64,000 bases of DNA from contig NC_036451.1 in the NCBI RefSeq assembly GCF_002775205.1, positions 19,538,351 to 19,602,350 of the forward strand, given 5' to 3'. Shown piece after piece: positions 1 through 11,210 of this stretch (positions within the stretch are counted from its first letter, which is position 1; every line of letters begins with the position of its first letter). The translations under genes were made by a program, and so were the position numbers. This DNA comes from Xiphophorus maculatus (taxonomy: Eukaryota > Chordata > Actinopteri > Cyprinodontiformes > Poeciliidae). The notes beneath the pieces were generated by a model. It was not told the DNA's origin. It worked only from the letters and a program-made list of their open reading frames with translations, and did not search any database.

Positions 1-110
1 AAGTCCTCCTTTCAAACTGAAAATGTGTGCTCTGGGATTGTGGCAGAAAAATTCCTCCATATGTCACCTTATGTTGGACTACTAATATACAGAAAATACA
101 AAAGATGTAC

Positions 111-1597
111 CTGACAGAATCCTTTTGTGGTTTCATATCCACCAGCACAGATCACATTGGGTGGAAGAGTATTATCCCATTCCTTCTGACAGACTTGTGA
201 ATTTATGATCGACACCTTTGCGACTCTAAGATCATCACTGTACTTGTTGCTTTCTGTTTTACCCCATCCAGCGACCATGCATATCTGATTTTCTTTTAAG
301 ATTTTGTCAGACTTTGGAATTGGAATGGTCTTCACTGCGTTGTTCATGGAGACCTTCTCAGAGAGCTGAAAATGCGAAAACAGAAGAAAAAAAATGACAA
401 ATTTCATGTTTTTTCCTCATTTGTAATTCCATAATGATAAATAGCATGTACTTGTATAATGCTTAAACTAATCTAGAGTACTCCAAAATTCTCCTCTCAA
501 CATTCCTAGCGTCATAATTTTCTTCAAAACACATGTATAGCTGATGAACTGAGACTGTATTTTCACAATTAAAAATTTGCACAACACCTTAATCTTGTAC
601 TATATGTTCCTAAGAGCAAAAGTTTAAATGGTGAGTGAATTGTATACATAGTTAAACTTCTCTAAACATTACAATGGCACTCTTCCTCCTGTGTCTTACT
701 CCAGAATATTTACACATACTAAATATTCATAAGAACATTTAGTATGTCTATAATGTATTAATTAGGAATATTAAAACTAGTTATAATGGTGTAATTAGAT
801 TATTATTTTTTTGTTTACCATTATTTATAAAGGGGACGTCACTGGAATATTTTGTGTGGGTTGATATAAAAGTCAATATGGGATTTGGGAAATATAATAA
901 AAAATATTAATACTTGTATCAGTACAGCTGCTACTTGCTACTACAACTGCTAGCGATAATAATTATGTTGCTCATTATATTTATGGTGCAGGATAACTGA
1001 TTTACACTGAATAATAATATGTTTGTACATAAAATTCATACAAAAACTGGTGTTATGGACCTTTCATAAACACATACTTACTTTAAGCAGCATGATGTCA
1101 TTGCCAAGTCCAACTTCCCGGTAAGTTGGGAATACGCAGCTGTACTGAATATGTATTTTTTTTATGTTTGAACTTTTGATATTCTGATTTCCCACGACAA
1201 CCAGATTGGGTTTGCTGAAAGTGTTAACAGTAAGTGGGTTACTACATACATTTGCAACAAATAAACTCTACTATTAGTGGGATGCAACAATAGAACAAGG
1301 AATCAGACTCACGGAATATTGCAATGTGCAGCAGTGACCACAAAGTCCTCACTGATCAGAAATCCTCCACATGTATGACGTCCATTGCTTTGCACTGAGA
1401 CCATGTACGGCATTGAGTTTACAGCAGCCTTATCCCCATTTATGATTTGACTTGCATGAACTAAGGAGGTAGGTAAAGGACAAAACCAGTTCAGAGGCCT
1501 GTTTAGTTGTTGATGAATAAAAATATGTGGATTTCTTACCTGTTTGACAGAGAAATGTCAGCACAAGGAGATGCTGGAATTCCTTCAGTCTGAACAT
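111..1597 (-). CDS. Granzyme/mast-cell-protease-like serine protease, gene A (3' end cut by window edge)
   Basis: Coding exons on the minus strand: exon 1 1540-1597, exon 2 1313-1460, exon 3 1082-1214, exon 4 111-365. Every seen boundary is GT-AG and the intron phases are 1, 2, 0. Exon 5, which should carry GDSGG and the stop, is absent from bases 1-110 and must lie before the window, so this is an edge truncation and not a pseudogene. The 198 residues seen begin with a hydrophobic secretion signal (start MFRLKEFQ) and a short propeptide, then the activation site IINGDKA at residue 25. His65 lies in TAAHC and Asp108 in GNDIMLLK; exon 4 ends KGFCQ. The predicted product is a secreted or granule-stored endopeptidase of the haematopoietic serine protease group (chymotrypsin family S1). 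Exons 2-4 have exactly the same lengths as in gene B, so A and B are recent duplicates. The substrate is unknown. Confidence 0.88.
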
Positions 1598-1650
1598 GAT
1601 GCCAGCAAATCAAACTTGTTCTAGCAGTGCTGTAGTTTGTCAAGCTGACC

Positions 1651-1658
1651 TTTTTATA
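1651..1658 (-). promoter_or_regulatory. TATA box of protease gene A
   Basis: On the minus strand this reads TATAAAAA (context CAATATAAAAAGGTC), about 55 bases upstream of the gene A start codon. Genes B and C have TATA-like boxes at similar distances, which supports the three chosen starts. Function is inferred from motif and spacing only. Confidence 0.55.
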
Positions 1659-1659
1659 T

Positions 1660-3835
1660 TGCAGTTTCTTTTCCTTGCACATGCTATTATCTATGAAAAT
1701 CTATATTAGCTTCACATCTTACCACATCCCCCTTAGATGCACACTTTAACTTGACAACTAGAATTATCTTTTACGATCTTTGAATACTCAGAAGTCAATG
1801 TACTACGAACATGTGAAACGTTTCTTACTAGCCATCTCCATATCTTTAAACATCGCTCTGCATGTAATTTCCTGTCCCCTATAGGAATATACTTTCATTT
1901 TTCTTTTTCACATGTTTTTAAATGCCACTAAGTTAAAGTGATGTTATTTGAAAATCTATAGTTTTTCATTGAAATGCAACACAATTTTCATCAGATACAG
2001 TTTGTTCAACCAGTTGTACACATTACCGGTAGTGGGCAGTACTATAGCTATATTTAGTCACTTACAATAAGTGAATAACTTTCTGAAAACAATGTACTAA
2101 CAAAACCAGTTTTACTGTACCAATGTTTTTCCTTCAACTTGAAAAATGATTGCTTATGAAGAAAAGTCATTCTTACCCGACTACAATTTCTGGCTACTTC
2201 TGGAAATTATAGTCAACGTTTTAAACAAAATTGCAGCAGACAGAAGCATTTATTTATTGTTTTAAAGAGACTTCCGGTCTGTTAATAAGATTCATTGTTT
2301 GAATATTTTCTTCTCAGACTATTGTGTCATTTTGAGGTGATGTAAACAGAAAACAGTAAATATTGCCACTGGAACTACAGTACTTCGCACTGTTCCAACG
2401 TGCATTACCTACTGTAAAAATTTTGGTTTAAAAGATTATTATTTTTTTTTTTATATATCTAAAAAATAAAAACATTTCTTTATGATGACTTCAGAAAAGG
2501 TACAGTATCTTGTTTATAAAAATTATTTGACATCTTTCACTGAAAAACATTGTTCTTTTTTTCTTTCACTCAATGTATTAATGTAGCACAGTTTCCATGT
2601 GAACACAAGTTTTAACTCCATATTTGACCTCCTGCTCTGAATAGTCCATCCCTCACACATCCATACAACCTTGATTTTATCCAGAACTTCATCAAGCTTG
2701 AATAAGAAACTGCAGCTACTTGCTGGTTATACACATGCAAAAATATATTGGGAGGTCAAGTCATAATATAATTTAAATTTAGATTCAAAAAGCAATGTGA
2801 AATTATTGTTTTCCTGTCACACCTTCCTGTTCTGTTCATCTACCGTGTCTTATTGTGCTCAGGTTCCTATTCCTGTTCGCTCTTACCATCTTACTTTTTA
2901 ACCTTTTGGAAGATTTTGATTGTATTTTTGGAGGACAAACGATGAAAAAGATTCGAGGTTCTGTTACTGAGTGATTTATGCTACATCCACCAGCACTGAT
3001 TGCACTGGGAGAATTATCATAACTACATATTCATCTGTTCAGCACTGGAAGCATGACATGAGAAATGGACATTATGTACAGAAGATTATGTAACTACTCT
3101 GTCAACTGCAACAGATAAATTACACTTGTGAAAATATCATTTAATTTCGCACTGATCTTGTGTTTTCTATTCCTCTAAATCATTGAAAGGTCAAAGACTG
3201 CGCAACAGAAATACTTCATTCTTAACCGATAATGGTAATATTTTGCTAAAGGTCACAAATGTGGTCAAGGGTGGAAAGACCATGTCATGAACTCATGATT
3301 CATTACTGATCATAAAACATAACCACATTGCTCATTCTTTCTAAAGCGTAACATCATACATAATGTCCTCTCAGCAGTGCGGTTAATTGTACTTCTCTTA
3401 CTTACACGGTAAAGTTGTTCTATGTGTGCTTTTTGCTTTTTGGTGCAATCTTACATTATGGTGTAAGATAATGTAAATGTAAATATGTTTATTCACTTGT
3501 CCCTATATATGTGTGTATTTACAGCTGGTTGACTATGAACTGCACCGTAACGGAGCTGTAGTTTTAAAGTTTAAACAAATATTGTTTTATTTATCAGGCA
3601 ATTTTAATCATTTAATTTTTCTTGCTGAGGTAAAGTAATTATTCATTGCATCTTGCAATGTCGAAGTGATGATATTCTACATTTGTATATGTCTCTGTTT
3701 TATTTGAAAAAATAGATTAAATGTTTTTTGGGGGGTTTTATACCAGGAAAATATTTTGATTTTGTCTGCATTTGTTTTTGCAATCTGACTCACATGGACT
3801 TAAAAATATTCAAAAGTCAAATACTAGGACACGAG
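1660..3835. other. Intergenic stretch between protease genes A and B
   Basis: This AT-rich stretch holds no intact gene. The only coding echo is a short exon-4-like scrap near 2984-3025, listed separately. Poly-T and poly-A runs occur, for example near 2450. I saw no other repeat I could name. Confidence 0.5.
2984..3025 (-). pseudogene. Protease exon-4-like fragment
   Basis: The plus strand reads catccaccagcactgattg and continues into cactggg and gaattatca. Gene A exon 4 has catccaccagcacagatcac, then attggg and gtattatcc, at the stretch encoding NVICAGG on the minus strand. Similarity fades on both sides, and no other exon was recognised near it. It is probably the last trace of another protease copy between A and B. 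The match is short, so chance similarity is not excluded. Confidence 0.35.
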
Positions 3836-3861
3836 TTTATTCAACATCTTGAGATTAGAGC
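3802..3861. repeat. Direct repeat shared with gene B intron 1 (downstream copy)
   Basis: About 58 bases starting AAAAATATTCAAAAG are about 80 percent identical, by eye, to 4915-4972 inside intron 1 of gene B, in the same orientation. The copy here lies just past the 3' end of gene B and includes its likely poly(A) signal. Confidence 0.65.
3836..3841 (-). terminator. Poly(A) signal of protease gene B
   Basis: This is AATAAA on the minus strand, about 85 bases downstream of the gene B stop codon. It lies in a segment of roughly 58 bases that also occurs, with its own AATAAA, inside intron 1 of the same gene (4915-4972). Confidence 0.5.
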
Positions 3862-3925
3862 AGCACATTTGCAAAACTGCCACAATTTCTGCTTCAATGT
3901 ACAGCGACAGTGAGGAAAAAAAAAA

Positions 3926-5051
3926 TTATATACATTTCTTTTCATTCACAACTTTGTTGATCCAAGGAAGATATTTAGAAATATCCGTGTAGACGTTGGG
4001 TATATCCGGGTAGTGACAGTTGAAACCTCTGTTGAATGACACAACACCAACAGCTCTCCCATTGCACACCAGAGGGCCACCAGAATCACCCTGCAAAGAT
4101 GAAGAATTTAACATTTATCACATGATGGCCAGACTATTATTTCTGATCAAAATACAAAAAGCAGACCTGACAAAATCCTTTATTTATACCAAATCCACCG
4201 GCACAGATCACATTGCGGGGAAGGTTATTGTCCCACTGCTCTCGGCAGGTTTGTTGATTTATGATTGACACGTTCACCATTCTCAGTTCATTACTATAAT
4301 CGCTGTACTCAGTTTTACCCCATCCAGCCACAGAGCATTCTTGATTATCTCTTAAGGTTATTTTAGACAAAGGAAGGGGAATTGTTTTCACATCATTGTT
4401 TAGAAGAACTTTCTCAGACAGCTGAAAAGACACAAAAAAGAACATTAAGACTTTTTAACATGCTTTTTTTTTGTAGCAAGTTCAAAGGCAAATACAGATG
4501 CATTTGTGTACAAAAAGTGTGCTCGGCTAAGCATACTTACTTGAAGAAGCATGATGTCTTTGCCATGTTGTAGGGTCACATAATCACGGGGTTTGCATGT
4601 GGAATTAACTCCCACTTTCTTTATGTTTGAACTCTTGAGGTTGTGGTCTCCCAGAAGAACGTATTTCAGTTCACTGAAATGTTTGCAATTAAGAGTTGAT
4701 TTTAAAACTAGTTTAACAACAGTCAAGCAGAAAATACAAACAGAAGAAGACAGAAAACTCACTTTCCACCACAGTGTGCTGCAGTGACCACATATTCCTC
4801 ATTGATCAGAAATCCTCCACATACGTGACCTACATTGGTTTGCACTGAGACCATGTACTGCATCGAGTCATCTTGGACCTTTTCCCCATGTATAATATCA
4901 TTCCCAAGGACTATAAAAATATTCAAAAGGCAAATATTAGGATGAGGCTTTATTCAACATCTTAAGACTAGATGTCAAACTAAAATCTCTTACCAGTTTG
5001 TGCGAGACATGACAGAATGTTGAGCAGCAGGAAATAACCCAGACTCTTCAT
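3926..5051 (-). CDS. Granzyme/mast-cell-protease-like serine protease, gene B (complete)
   Basis: Five coding exons on the minus strand: 4994-5051, 4763-4910, 4541-4673, 4167-4421 and 3926-4090. All splice sites are GT-AG, phases 1, 2, 0, 0, and the spliced frame is open for 252 residues. The product starts [19 protein letters not shown], a good signal peptide, then VLGND and the activation site IIHGEKV at residue 25. The catalytic triad is His65 (TAAHC), Asp108 (GKDIMLL) and Ser201 (GDSGGP). By chymotrypsin numbering the S1 pocket has Gly189, Phe190, Cys191 and Asn226, so a trypsin-like preference is unlikely. Two N-glycosylation sequons are visible (NST in exon 3, NVS in exon 4). Length and exon phases fit the granzyme/chymase group. 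Orthology to one named mammalian protease cannot be assigned; cytotoxic-cell or mast-cell expression is inference. Confidence 0.93.
4915..4972. repeat. Direct repeat shared with gene B 3' flank (intron 1 copy)
   Basis: This is the second copy of the segment at 3802-3861. It begins within five bases of the exon 2 acceptor and covers most of intron 1. It keeps an AATAAA hexamer on the transcribed strand (tttatt at 4949-4954), so gene B carries a possible premature poly(A) signal in its first intron. Confidence 0.65.
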
Positions 5052-5097
5052 GATGTCAGCCAATAAAGCCTTAGGTTGTTGGAAGGTGAAGTTGCTG

Positions 5098-5105
5098 CCT
5101 TTATG
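5098..5105 (-). promoter_or_regulatory. TATA-like box of protease gene B
   Basis: The minus strand reads CATAAAGG about 50 bases upstream of the gene B start codon, directly preceded by TTTTG. The position matches the TATA box of gene A. The match to the consensus is weaker than in A and C. Confidence 0.4.
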
Positions 5106-5109
5106 CAAA

Positions 5110-7469
5110 AGTTTGTGCCTAATGTTTGCATATCTGAGGCAATCTTTACACCACATCCCCTTTCAGAATACGTTAACAAGTTTGTAACTGTGTAGTACTT
5201 CGTGATCTTTGAACTTTTGTCAGTCTGATGTAAATATGTTAATTGTCTTGAGGATTTGTCACATTTAGTCACATTGATTTGCCTCTTGTCCAGATTTTAA
5301 TGCTTTGTTCTACTTAGTTTTGATGTTGCTTATTTCTGACTTTTAGATGATTATTTACAAATCCAAAACATTTTTTCCCCACAGACTTTCTGTCTTTACA
5401 CCCTGTCTGAACTATCTTGACCATCTTTTTTTTCTTCTGCTTTTCCACTATTGGACCTGCTTTTCGCGTTGACATGTCAAGAGTGTCCTGATCACGATAT
5501 TTTTTTTTTTTTTAAATACCAATCCATGTACCGGTAATTGGAGAATAGACATCAGCTGATGCTGAGTTACAGTCCAGTAATGCTTTTAAATGAATAAACT
5601 CAGAATTCAAATTTTTTATTGTGCTGTGAAAGAACGGCACATTTTATTAGTGTTTTAACACACCTCTTATTAATGATGATCTTGACATGATGAACATAAG
5701 CGGTCTTGATGGCCACGAGACATCTTGAACGAAGGCCGTCTGCAAGACTTTTGTAATATGTTTTAGTAAATCTCTGCTGTTTTGTTAATTAGAGGCATTT
5801 TCACAGCCACTGCTAAAAATTAAAGTTTACCTACACTTTCTTTGAGCGTTTTCTGTTAACTTAAGCAATTGAAATTCAGGGTGCTAATTGTTAGCTTCTC
5901 GGTATTCCAGGTGCTGACTTTCATGCCTTCCAGTAGCTAACAAAGCTTAGCTAAAAGCTATTTTCCTGTTTGAGGAGCAATGGTTCAATGCTAGATTTTC
6001 TTTATATTTATTTACCCTGTCAAAAAGCATCTTGTAAGTCTTTACATCAGGATCAGTCTGGATAATGCTACAAAAGATGACATCTTAGCTGTGCAGCCAC
6101 AGCTTGAACACTGTTATCAGTTCATCTTTACCTGCAGACTGCAAAGCAACATCTGACAGGAAGCACCAATTGATTTGTTCAAATATGTTTAGCACAGCTC
6201 TCTGATCTTCTGTTGTGATGCATTGACAAAAAGAGCTAAGCAAAGTTAAAAAGGGACAGCTAACAGTATTGCTGCTGATTTGTTACCTGATAAACTCATT
6301 ATTTATTTGTATGCCATGCTTCCATACATGACATGTACATGTATAAAAGGTTAAACACAATTTAACAATTTTTTATGAAGGAATCTGTCAAGATTACATC
6401 TACTCTGAATCTACCATTAACAACAAAGACTTTACTTAATATTCAAATTCAGCAAGTGTGTTCAATTCTTATTTCATTTGTAATTCTATTTTTATGCATA
6501 CCTTAATTTGTGGACTAATTTATTGTGGCTTAGCATTTCAGTCTTCATTTGAGAATATGCCCAAAAAACAATACTGTGGACATTATATAGAAACGTATGT
6601 TTCTATATAATGCTTAGATTTTTAATTTCTGCATAGAATTGTTTGGTTGTTACCAACATCTTATGGACATTTCAGATCCAGCCTGATTAGAAGTATATTT
6701 ACTGAGAAAAACAAATATGTAATATGTATTTTCCTTGATACAAGAACATCACTGTATCCTCAAACTGCATCGCCAAATGCATAAACCACATAGACCAAGC
6801 TTTCAACATCTTACTTTCAGCAACAAAAAGAAAAAAAGAAAAGAAATATCACTGGTAGAATATTCTGAGGTTTGGTTATATTCTTTCATGAGAAGTTGGA
6901 TCAAAATCACCCATATGGTAATCTCTTGGTTAACCAAAAGCTCACAACATCTTTCTTTTTTTTTCAACTGAGTGATATGGGTCTATGCAAATCTAACCAC
7001 AGTATGTATAGGTGCACCAAAAAATATACCTGTGAGACATGGAATCGTGGAAGTGTAAATGGTTATTTTCCTGTTCACTGAAACCAAAACAACAAGCTTC
7101 AAGTTATAAAACTTTTACATTTTCTGTGATGCAACTTGCTTCACATGAGACAGAATGTAATTTTGTTGTTTTTCTTGCTTTGGGAATCCAGATTTCGAGC
7201 ACCTTCTCAAGACCAACGTGATAATGAAATAAAATAATTCCAACTGGAAAAGAACCATTTTTATTAACTATAAATCTAATTTCCCTTGTGTTTTAGTAGA
7301 AACCACCAATATGAAACACAGCAGAGCTTTTAAGACATTTGATTTAATCTGTTAAAGAAAAACAAAAAAACAGTTATGCATTATAAAAGATGCATTCATG
7401 CTCTTAAGCTTTTAACAGTGCTTTTACTTGAGAATCTTTTTAAAGTAAAATACCTGCCAATACCTGCCA
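5110..7469. other. Intergenic stretch upstream of gene B
   Basis: No gene, exon relic or named repeat was recognised. The stretch holds T-rich runs (near 5500) and one perfect inverted repeat at 6581-6612, listed separately. Short open frames here lack any recognisable protein feature. Confidence 0.45.
6581..6612. repeat. Perfect 14-bp inverted repeat, 4-base loop
   Basis: The arms cattatatagaaac and gtttctatataatg flank the loop gtat. It is one of several perfect short-loop hairpins in the window. The sequence around it shows no gene. Confidence 0.85.
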
Positions 7470-8250
7470 TCTGTTTAGATGTTAAGAACATTTGAATAGT
7501 CACAGTTTTTGTCCATGCTGCAAGTCACAACACGGATTTCCACTTTTTTAAAGACCCACCTGAAACAGAAGAAAACAAAGTTCATCAAGTTCAAAACTTT
7601 ACCAAAGTTGTTACTTTGTGTACAAATTCAGATACGTCTGTAGTTTTAAATAGCTCACAAAACCTGAACAGAAAGACAACTCATCTGACCCCTCGCTAGC
7701 TGGAGTCGGCTGCACAAGAAAAACAAAACAAGTACTTTAATAAATAAAACAAGCTTACATTGAGAAGTGTAATGTCATTGACAGATTTGACTGTATTTTG
7801 TTGTGCATCATCAAAAACACTCTAAGGATTGTCAAATTAATGAAGACATTGTCATATAATTTGAACTATTTATGTACTGTAATTCCATAAAACTCACTGT
7901 TTATTACAGTGTGCATCCATGGACACACACTGTAATAAATAAGGGCTATTATGTACTTTCCAGTTACGTAGTGCCATTTTACATCACAATCAAGCAACTA
8001 TGTAACTTCAGTTGTTATAAAATATTGAATATATCAAACATAACTTAAAAGAAATTGGTGTTCACAATTTAACACCTTGAAATGGCTAATGATCTCAGTC
8101 CCTCTGCTGGTGCTGCAAAAAAGGATGTTTTGACTAATAATTACTAGATTTTACAACATCATCGTTCTGTCAGAAAATGACAGAAATGTGAGAAGATGAA
8201 GACACATTAAGTCCTGCAGTGTCATTATCGATTTATTACTATACGGATGT
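7470..8250 (-). pseudogene. Decayed serine protease copy D, related to gene C
   Basis: Pieces in the right order and orientation match gene C. The 5' end of exon 2 lies at about 8078-8105 (GGGACTGAGATCATTAGCC, matching the GTEII activation site of C). The 3' end of exon 2 lies at about 7898-7920 (reading DAHCNK, then a GTGAGTTTT donor). Exon 3 lies at about 7759-7840, ending VNDITLLN before a GTAAGC donor, with roughly 35 bases missing from its middle. A weaker exon 5 echo is seen near 7470-7545 and an exon 1 echo near 8160-8250. The middle of exon 2 is replaced by a fold-back sequence and filler, the alanine pair before the catalytic His is lost, and exon 4 was not found. No continuous reading frame remains. 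It is a duplicate of C that has died. Confidence 0.7.
7900..7939. repeat. Perfect 14-bp inverted repeat inside pseudogene D
   Basis: The arms tttattacagtgtg (7900-7913) and cacactgtaataaa (7926-7939) surround a 12-base spacer. The first arm is the 3' end of the relic exon 2. The second arm is an inverted copy of it and takes the place of the exon's middle part. Confidence 0.85.
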
Positions 8251-8696
8251 ATTATCAGCGGGTTGAATAGTTATATAAATTATGAACATGCTTCATTGCA
8301 GCCCCTCTCTGTCTGTGCACAGAGACAAGTAACAATAATCACATGGTCTGAGTAAATGTGGTGTAGAGTAAACGGATGTGGACGGTTTCTGTTGAACGGT
8401 GAAAAACACTTACAACAGGACAATTTAACTACTAGTTAAGTTACTTTGCCCCCCTTTTTTTACCATTACATGGAATGTTTACTTTCTCTCCAAAACTTCT
8501 TGCATAAAAATATAGTCCTTCATGTCCAGCTTTTCTTTTCTTTTTCTTTTTTTTGTGGTGATGTTGCATCAAAGCCAAACAAAACCATTGTACTGTATTG
8601 CCTTAACTTAGTATTTTTGAAGGAAATTCATCACTTTCAGTGTTATTTGAGTAAAGTTAATGTTAGTGCTGAAACCAAAGCTTTAGAACTAACACT

Positions 8697-8745
8697 AACA
8701 AGCTTTAGCACTAAGCTAAAACTTTAGCACTTGCTAAAGCTTGTT
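8697..8745. repeat. Inverted repeat with 14-bp arms
   Basis: The arms aacaagctttagca (8697-8710) and tgctaaagcttgtt (8732-8745) are perfect complements. The 21-base spacer itself contains further agctaaa and ctttagca words, so several alternative folds are possible. Confidence 0.75.
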
Positions 8746-9673
8746 TTATCTTCTATTCACTATTGGTGTTTCCAATGACATCACAAAACATACAGATTGG
8801 TCATTTGGAAAGAAACTAGCACAACCATGTAGCAATATCTAAGAAAACAAGTATCAAAAATAGTAATTGAGAGAACAATGGGTGGTTTTCAAAGAAAATG
8901 TGATGTTTGATCAATGTACATGACCCATAAAAATCCTTACCAAACATTTTCTACACTCAGATCTGCCTTTTGTTCTCAATGAAGCTGACTGAAGCTGTTG
9001 AGGAACAAATTGTCAGTGGCCTGCACAATGGAAAACATGGCTTTTACTTTAAGCAAAATAAGAAATCTTTCTGATGGCTGTCTTTTAATTTGAAAATCTG
9101 CAACTTGTCATTAAACTACGTCAGAGTAAACATGTATTCAATGCGCCTAAAATGAAAAATTCACTCTTGCTGACTATGTTTTAATTTTTGGCAATTTAAC
9201 TTTATGGACTAATACAAAATACTAGTTGTGCAAAGAAAGACTCTTCATATAATGATGAACATCACAGCCACAGAGGCCTACGCTTCACCACTGTTGTACT
9301 GACCACTGCAGTCGATTCCTTTCCATAATCATCCCCTAAGTAGAACAACGTCTTGGAAAAGTGCAATGACCTCTACTTTCCCATTAGTATTAATCAATTA
9401 TTTATGAACCCCATACTTTTTTTATAACCACCAGACTGTCTTCACTTTGATAATTCCTGTTTACTAATGCCAATTGGTAAATGATAACGTTTTTCATTTA
9501 TTATCTTTGTCTCTGATTGCCATAGTTGGTCATAGCTCAGAAATGTCATTTTCTCTAAAAACAAAACTAACTTTGTGGCATTTCTGGAGTAGCAGCTTCT
9601 GGTTATTGCTCTATTTTTGAAGTTTTTCAGAACAATGAATTGACTGACGTACTATTGCAACACGCTATAGCTG

Positions 9674-9830
9674 CCACCTAAACTCTGAAGTACCATTATG
9701 ACTCATTCTGTCTTTTCTCTGAAAACAGATAAGTATCTCAGCAATGACCTACTTTTAGGAAACAGACCAGCTCTGTTTAAACCCTTTGAACCTCTGGAAT
9801 AAGACAAATCAAATTATATTTGCATTCACG
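9674..9830. repeat. Copy of the gene C upstream region (5' flank of D)
   Basis: The stretch around accattatgactcat, followed by tcttttctctgaaaacagat, aligns by eye with 12853-13010, which has accattatgactcat and tctcttctccgaaacacagat in the same order. The copy lies upstream of pseudogene D as the partner lies upstream of gene C, so one tandem duplication moved gene and flank together. Confidence 0.55.
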
Positions 9831-10203
9831 GGGCTTAGGTAGTGGTAGGATGGTTTTGTAATTCCTCCAACATGTAACTGTGTCCTTGTGAAATGAAATC
9901 TGAAAAACCAGCAGCATCTTGAAGGGATGGATTTTTTTTTTTTGAAGACAGATTCTGTTTAGTTACTACTACTTGTATTTCTAACATGTTGTTGAAATCT
10001 GTCATCTTTCTATGAGGAAAAATGAAGAAATCCTCAATCATCTTGTACTGAAAATCTTCAGATTACAGAGTCCAGTATTGCATTAAACATTTTGAGCCTG
10101 TTTAGCCATGTTGAAAAAGACTTCTCTAAGATTTGTTACTGCTTTATAGCCAAGCAGGATTTATGTTATTCTGGTAAAGGGACACTGGCAGAGGCTGCCG
10201 TAT

Positions 10204-10399
10204 GTATCAGTCTGTCTGTATCAGTCTGTCTGTATCAGTCTGTCCGTATCAGTCTGTCCGTATCAGTCTGCCTGTATCAGTCTGTCCATATCAGTCTGTC
10301 CGTATCAGTCTGCCTGTATCAGTCTGTCCATATCAGTCTGTCCGTATCAGTCTGCCTGTATCAGTCTGCCTGTATCAGTCTGTCTGTATCAGTCGGCCT
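10204..10399. repeat. Minisatellite, 14 copies of a 14-bp unit
   Basis: Fourteen units of the type GTATCAGTCTGTCC follow each other without a gap. The last four bases vary (tctg, tccg, cctg, tcca), and units 5-7 and 8-10 repeat as a 42-bp higher-order block. The unit length is not a multiple of three but the block is, so spurious open frames run through the array in more than one frame with YQSVC/ISLSV-type repeats. These are not genes. Confidence 0.95.
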
Positions 10400-11125
10400 G
10401 CATCCGTCTTTATAAAAAGCACAACATTAACTATCTGTGATAACTACAAAAATAGCAGTTGCAAAAGTTTACTCCATCCTTGGCAGACTTAGACTGATCT
10501 GGCAGCCTCAATAAGCATAGCTTTACTTCAGTAACACAGACATTTATTTGAGAAAACAACCTTAGGAACGCCCCCTTGTGAAAGTGTAGATGAATGACAG
10601 CCTCTGATGAAGTTCTATATATCACATTTATTCATGTATCGAAGTTTACTTTCTTAATTTGTTGAAATCCGCTCATCAAAGGTGGCACACAGGCTTCAAA
10701 TATGTGACAGATTGGAACTGAATAACACCTCTCTGTCAAGTTTTGTGTTCTGTAATCAGAACACAAAACTTGACAGAGTGAGTTTTGTGTGAGTTTTAGC
10801 AACTCTAGAACAAGAAAACATGCAAATTTGCGTACAACATCCTTGCAGGAGGACTTAATGTGTTTCTATTGAAATTTTTCATAATAATTTTCTTTTATCC
10901 TTATTTTTTTTCATTTTTCAAGCTTCAACATTTGTTATGTGTGATTGTAGGTATAAGGTATAAGTATAAGCTATTAGAATATTTGCTTTTAGTCTATTAG
11001 CAGTTTACTATTTTTTCAGACATTTAAAGTATTTACAAAAGATTTATTCCATTTCCAAGGTCTATATAACATTTTCCATATATGCTTTAGTAGAAATGAA
11101 ACAACTCCCAAGTTTCAAAACACGT
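10400..11125. other. Intergenic stretch downstream of gene C
   Basis: No gene was seen. The only structured element is the perfect hairpin at 10731-10778. Confidence 0.45.
10731..10778. repeat. Perfect 22-bp inverted repeat, 4-base loop
   Basis: Two perfectly complementary 22-base arms (10731-10752 and 10757-10778; the first begins CTCTGTCAAG and ends GTGTTCTG) flank the loop TAAT. The perfection implies a young origin or selection on pairing. Confidence 0.95.
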
Positions 11126-11131
11126 TTTATT
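11126..11131 (-). terminator. Poly(A) signal of protease gene C
   Basis: This is AATAAA on the minus strand, about 80 bases past the gene C stop codon, the same spacing as in gene B. Confidence 0.55.
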
Positions 11132-11210
11132 GCCTTTCATCTTGCGATGAAAGAGCAAACACAGACAGACACAGAAACAGTACAAGAAATATGTGCATGA
11201 TGCGTTCCAC

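Larger units (their letters stand above)
8400..10203. other. Intergenic stretch upstream of pseudogene D
   Basis: No gene was seen. It holds a hairpin built from CTTTAGCA words (8697-8745) and a segment at 9674-9830 resembling the far upstream region of gene C. The rest is AT-rich sequence without recognisable coding content. Confidence 0.45.

Noticed and set aside
1..1597. Calling gene A a pseudogene because the GDSGG exon is missing
   Set aside because: The missing exon 5 is expected before base 1; exons 1-4 are intact with proper splice sites.
10092..10492. Overlapping open frames of about 100 residues rich in YQSVC/ISLSV repeats
   Set aside because: They are read-through of the 14-bp minisatellite; no splice context or protein family.
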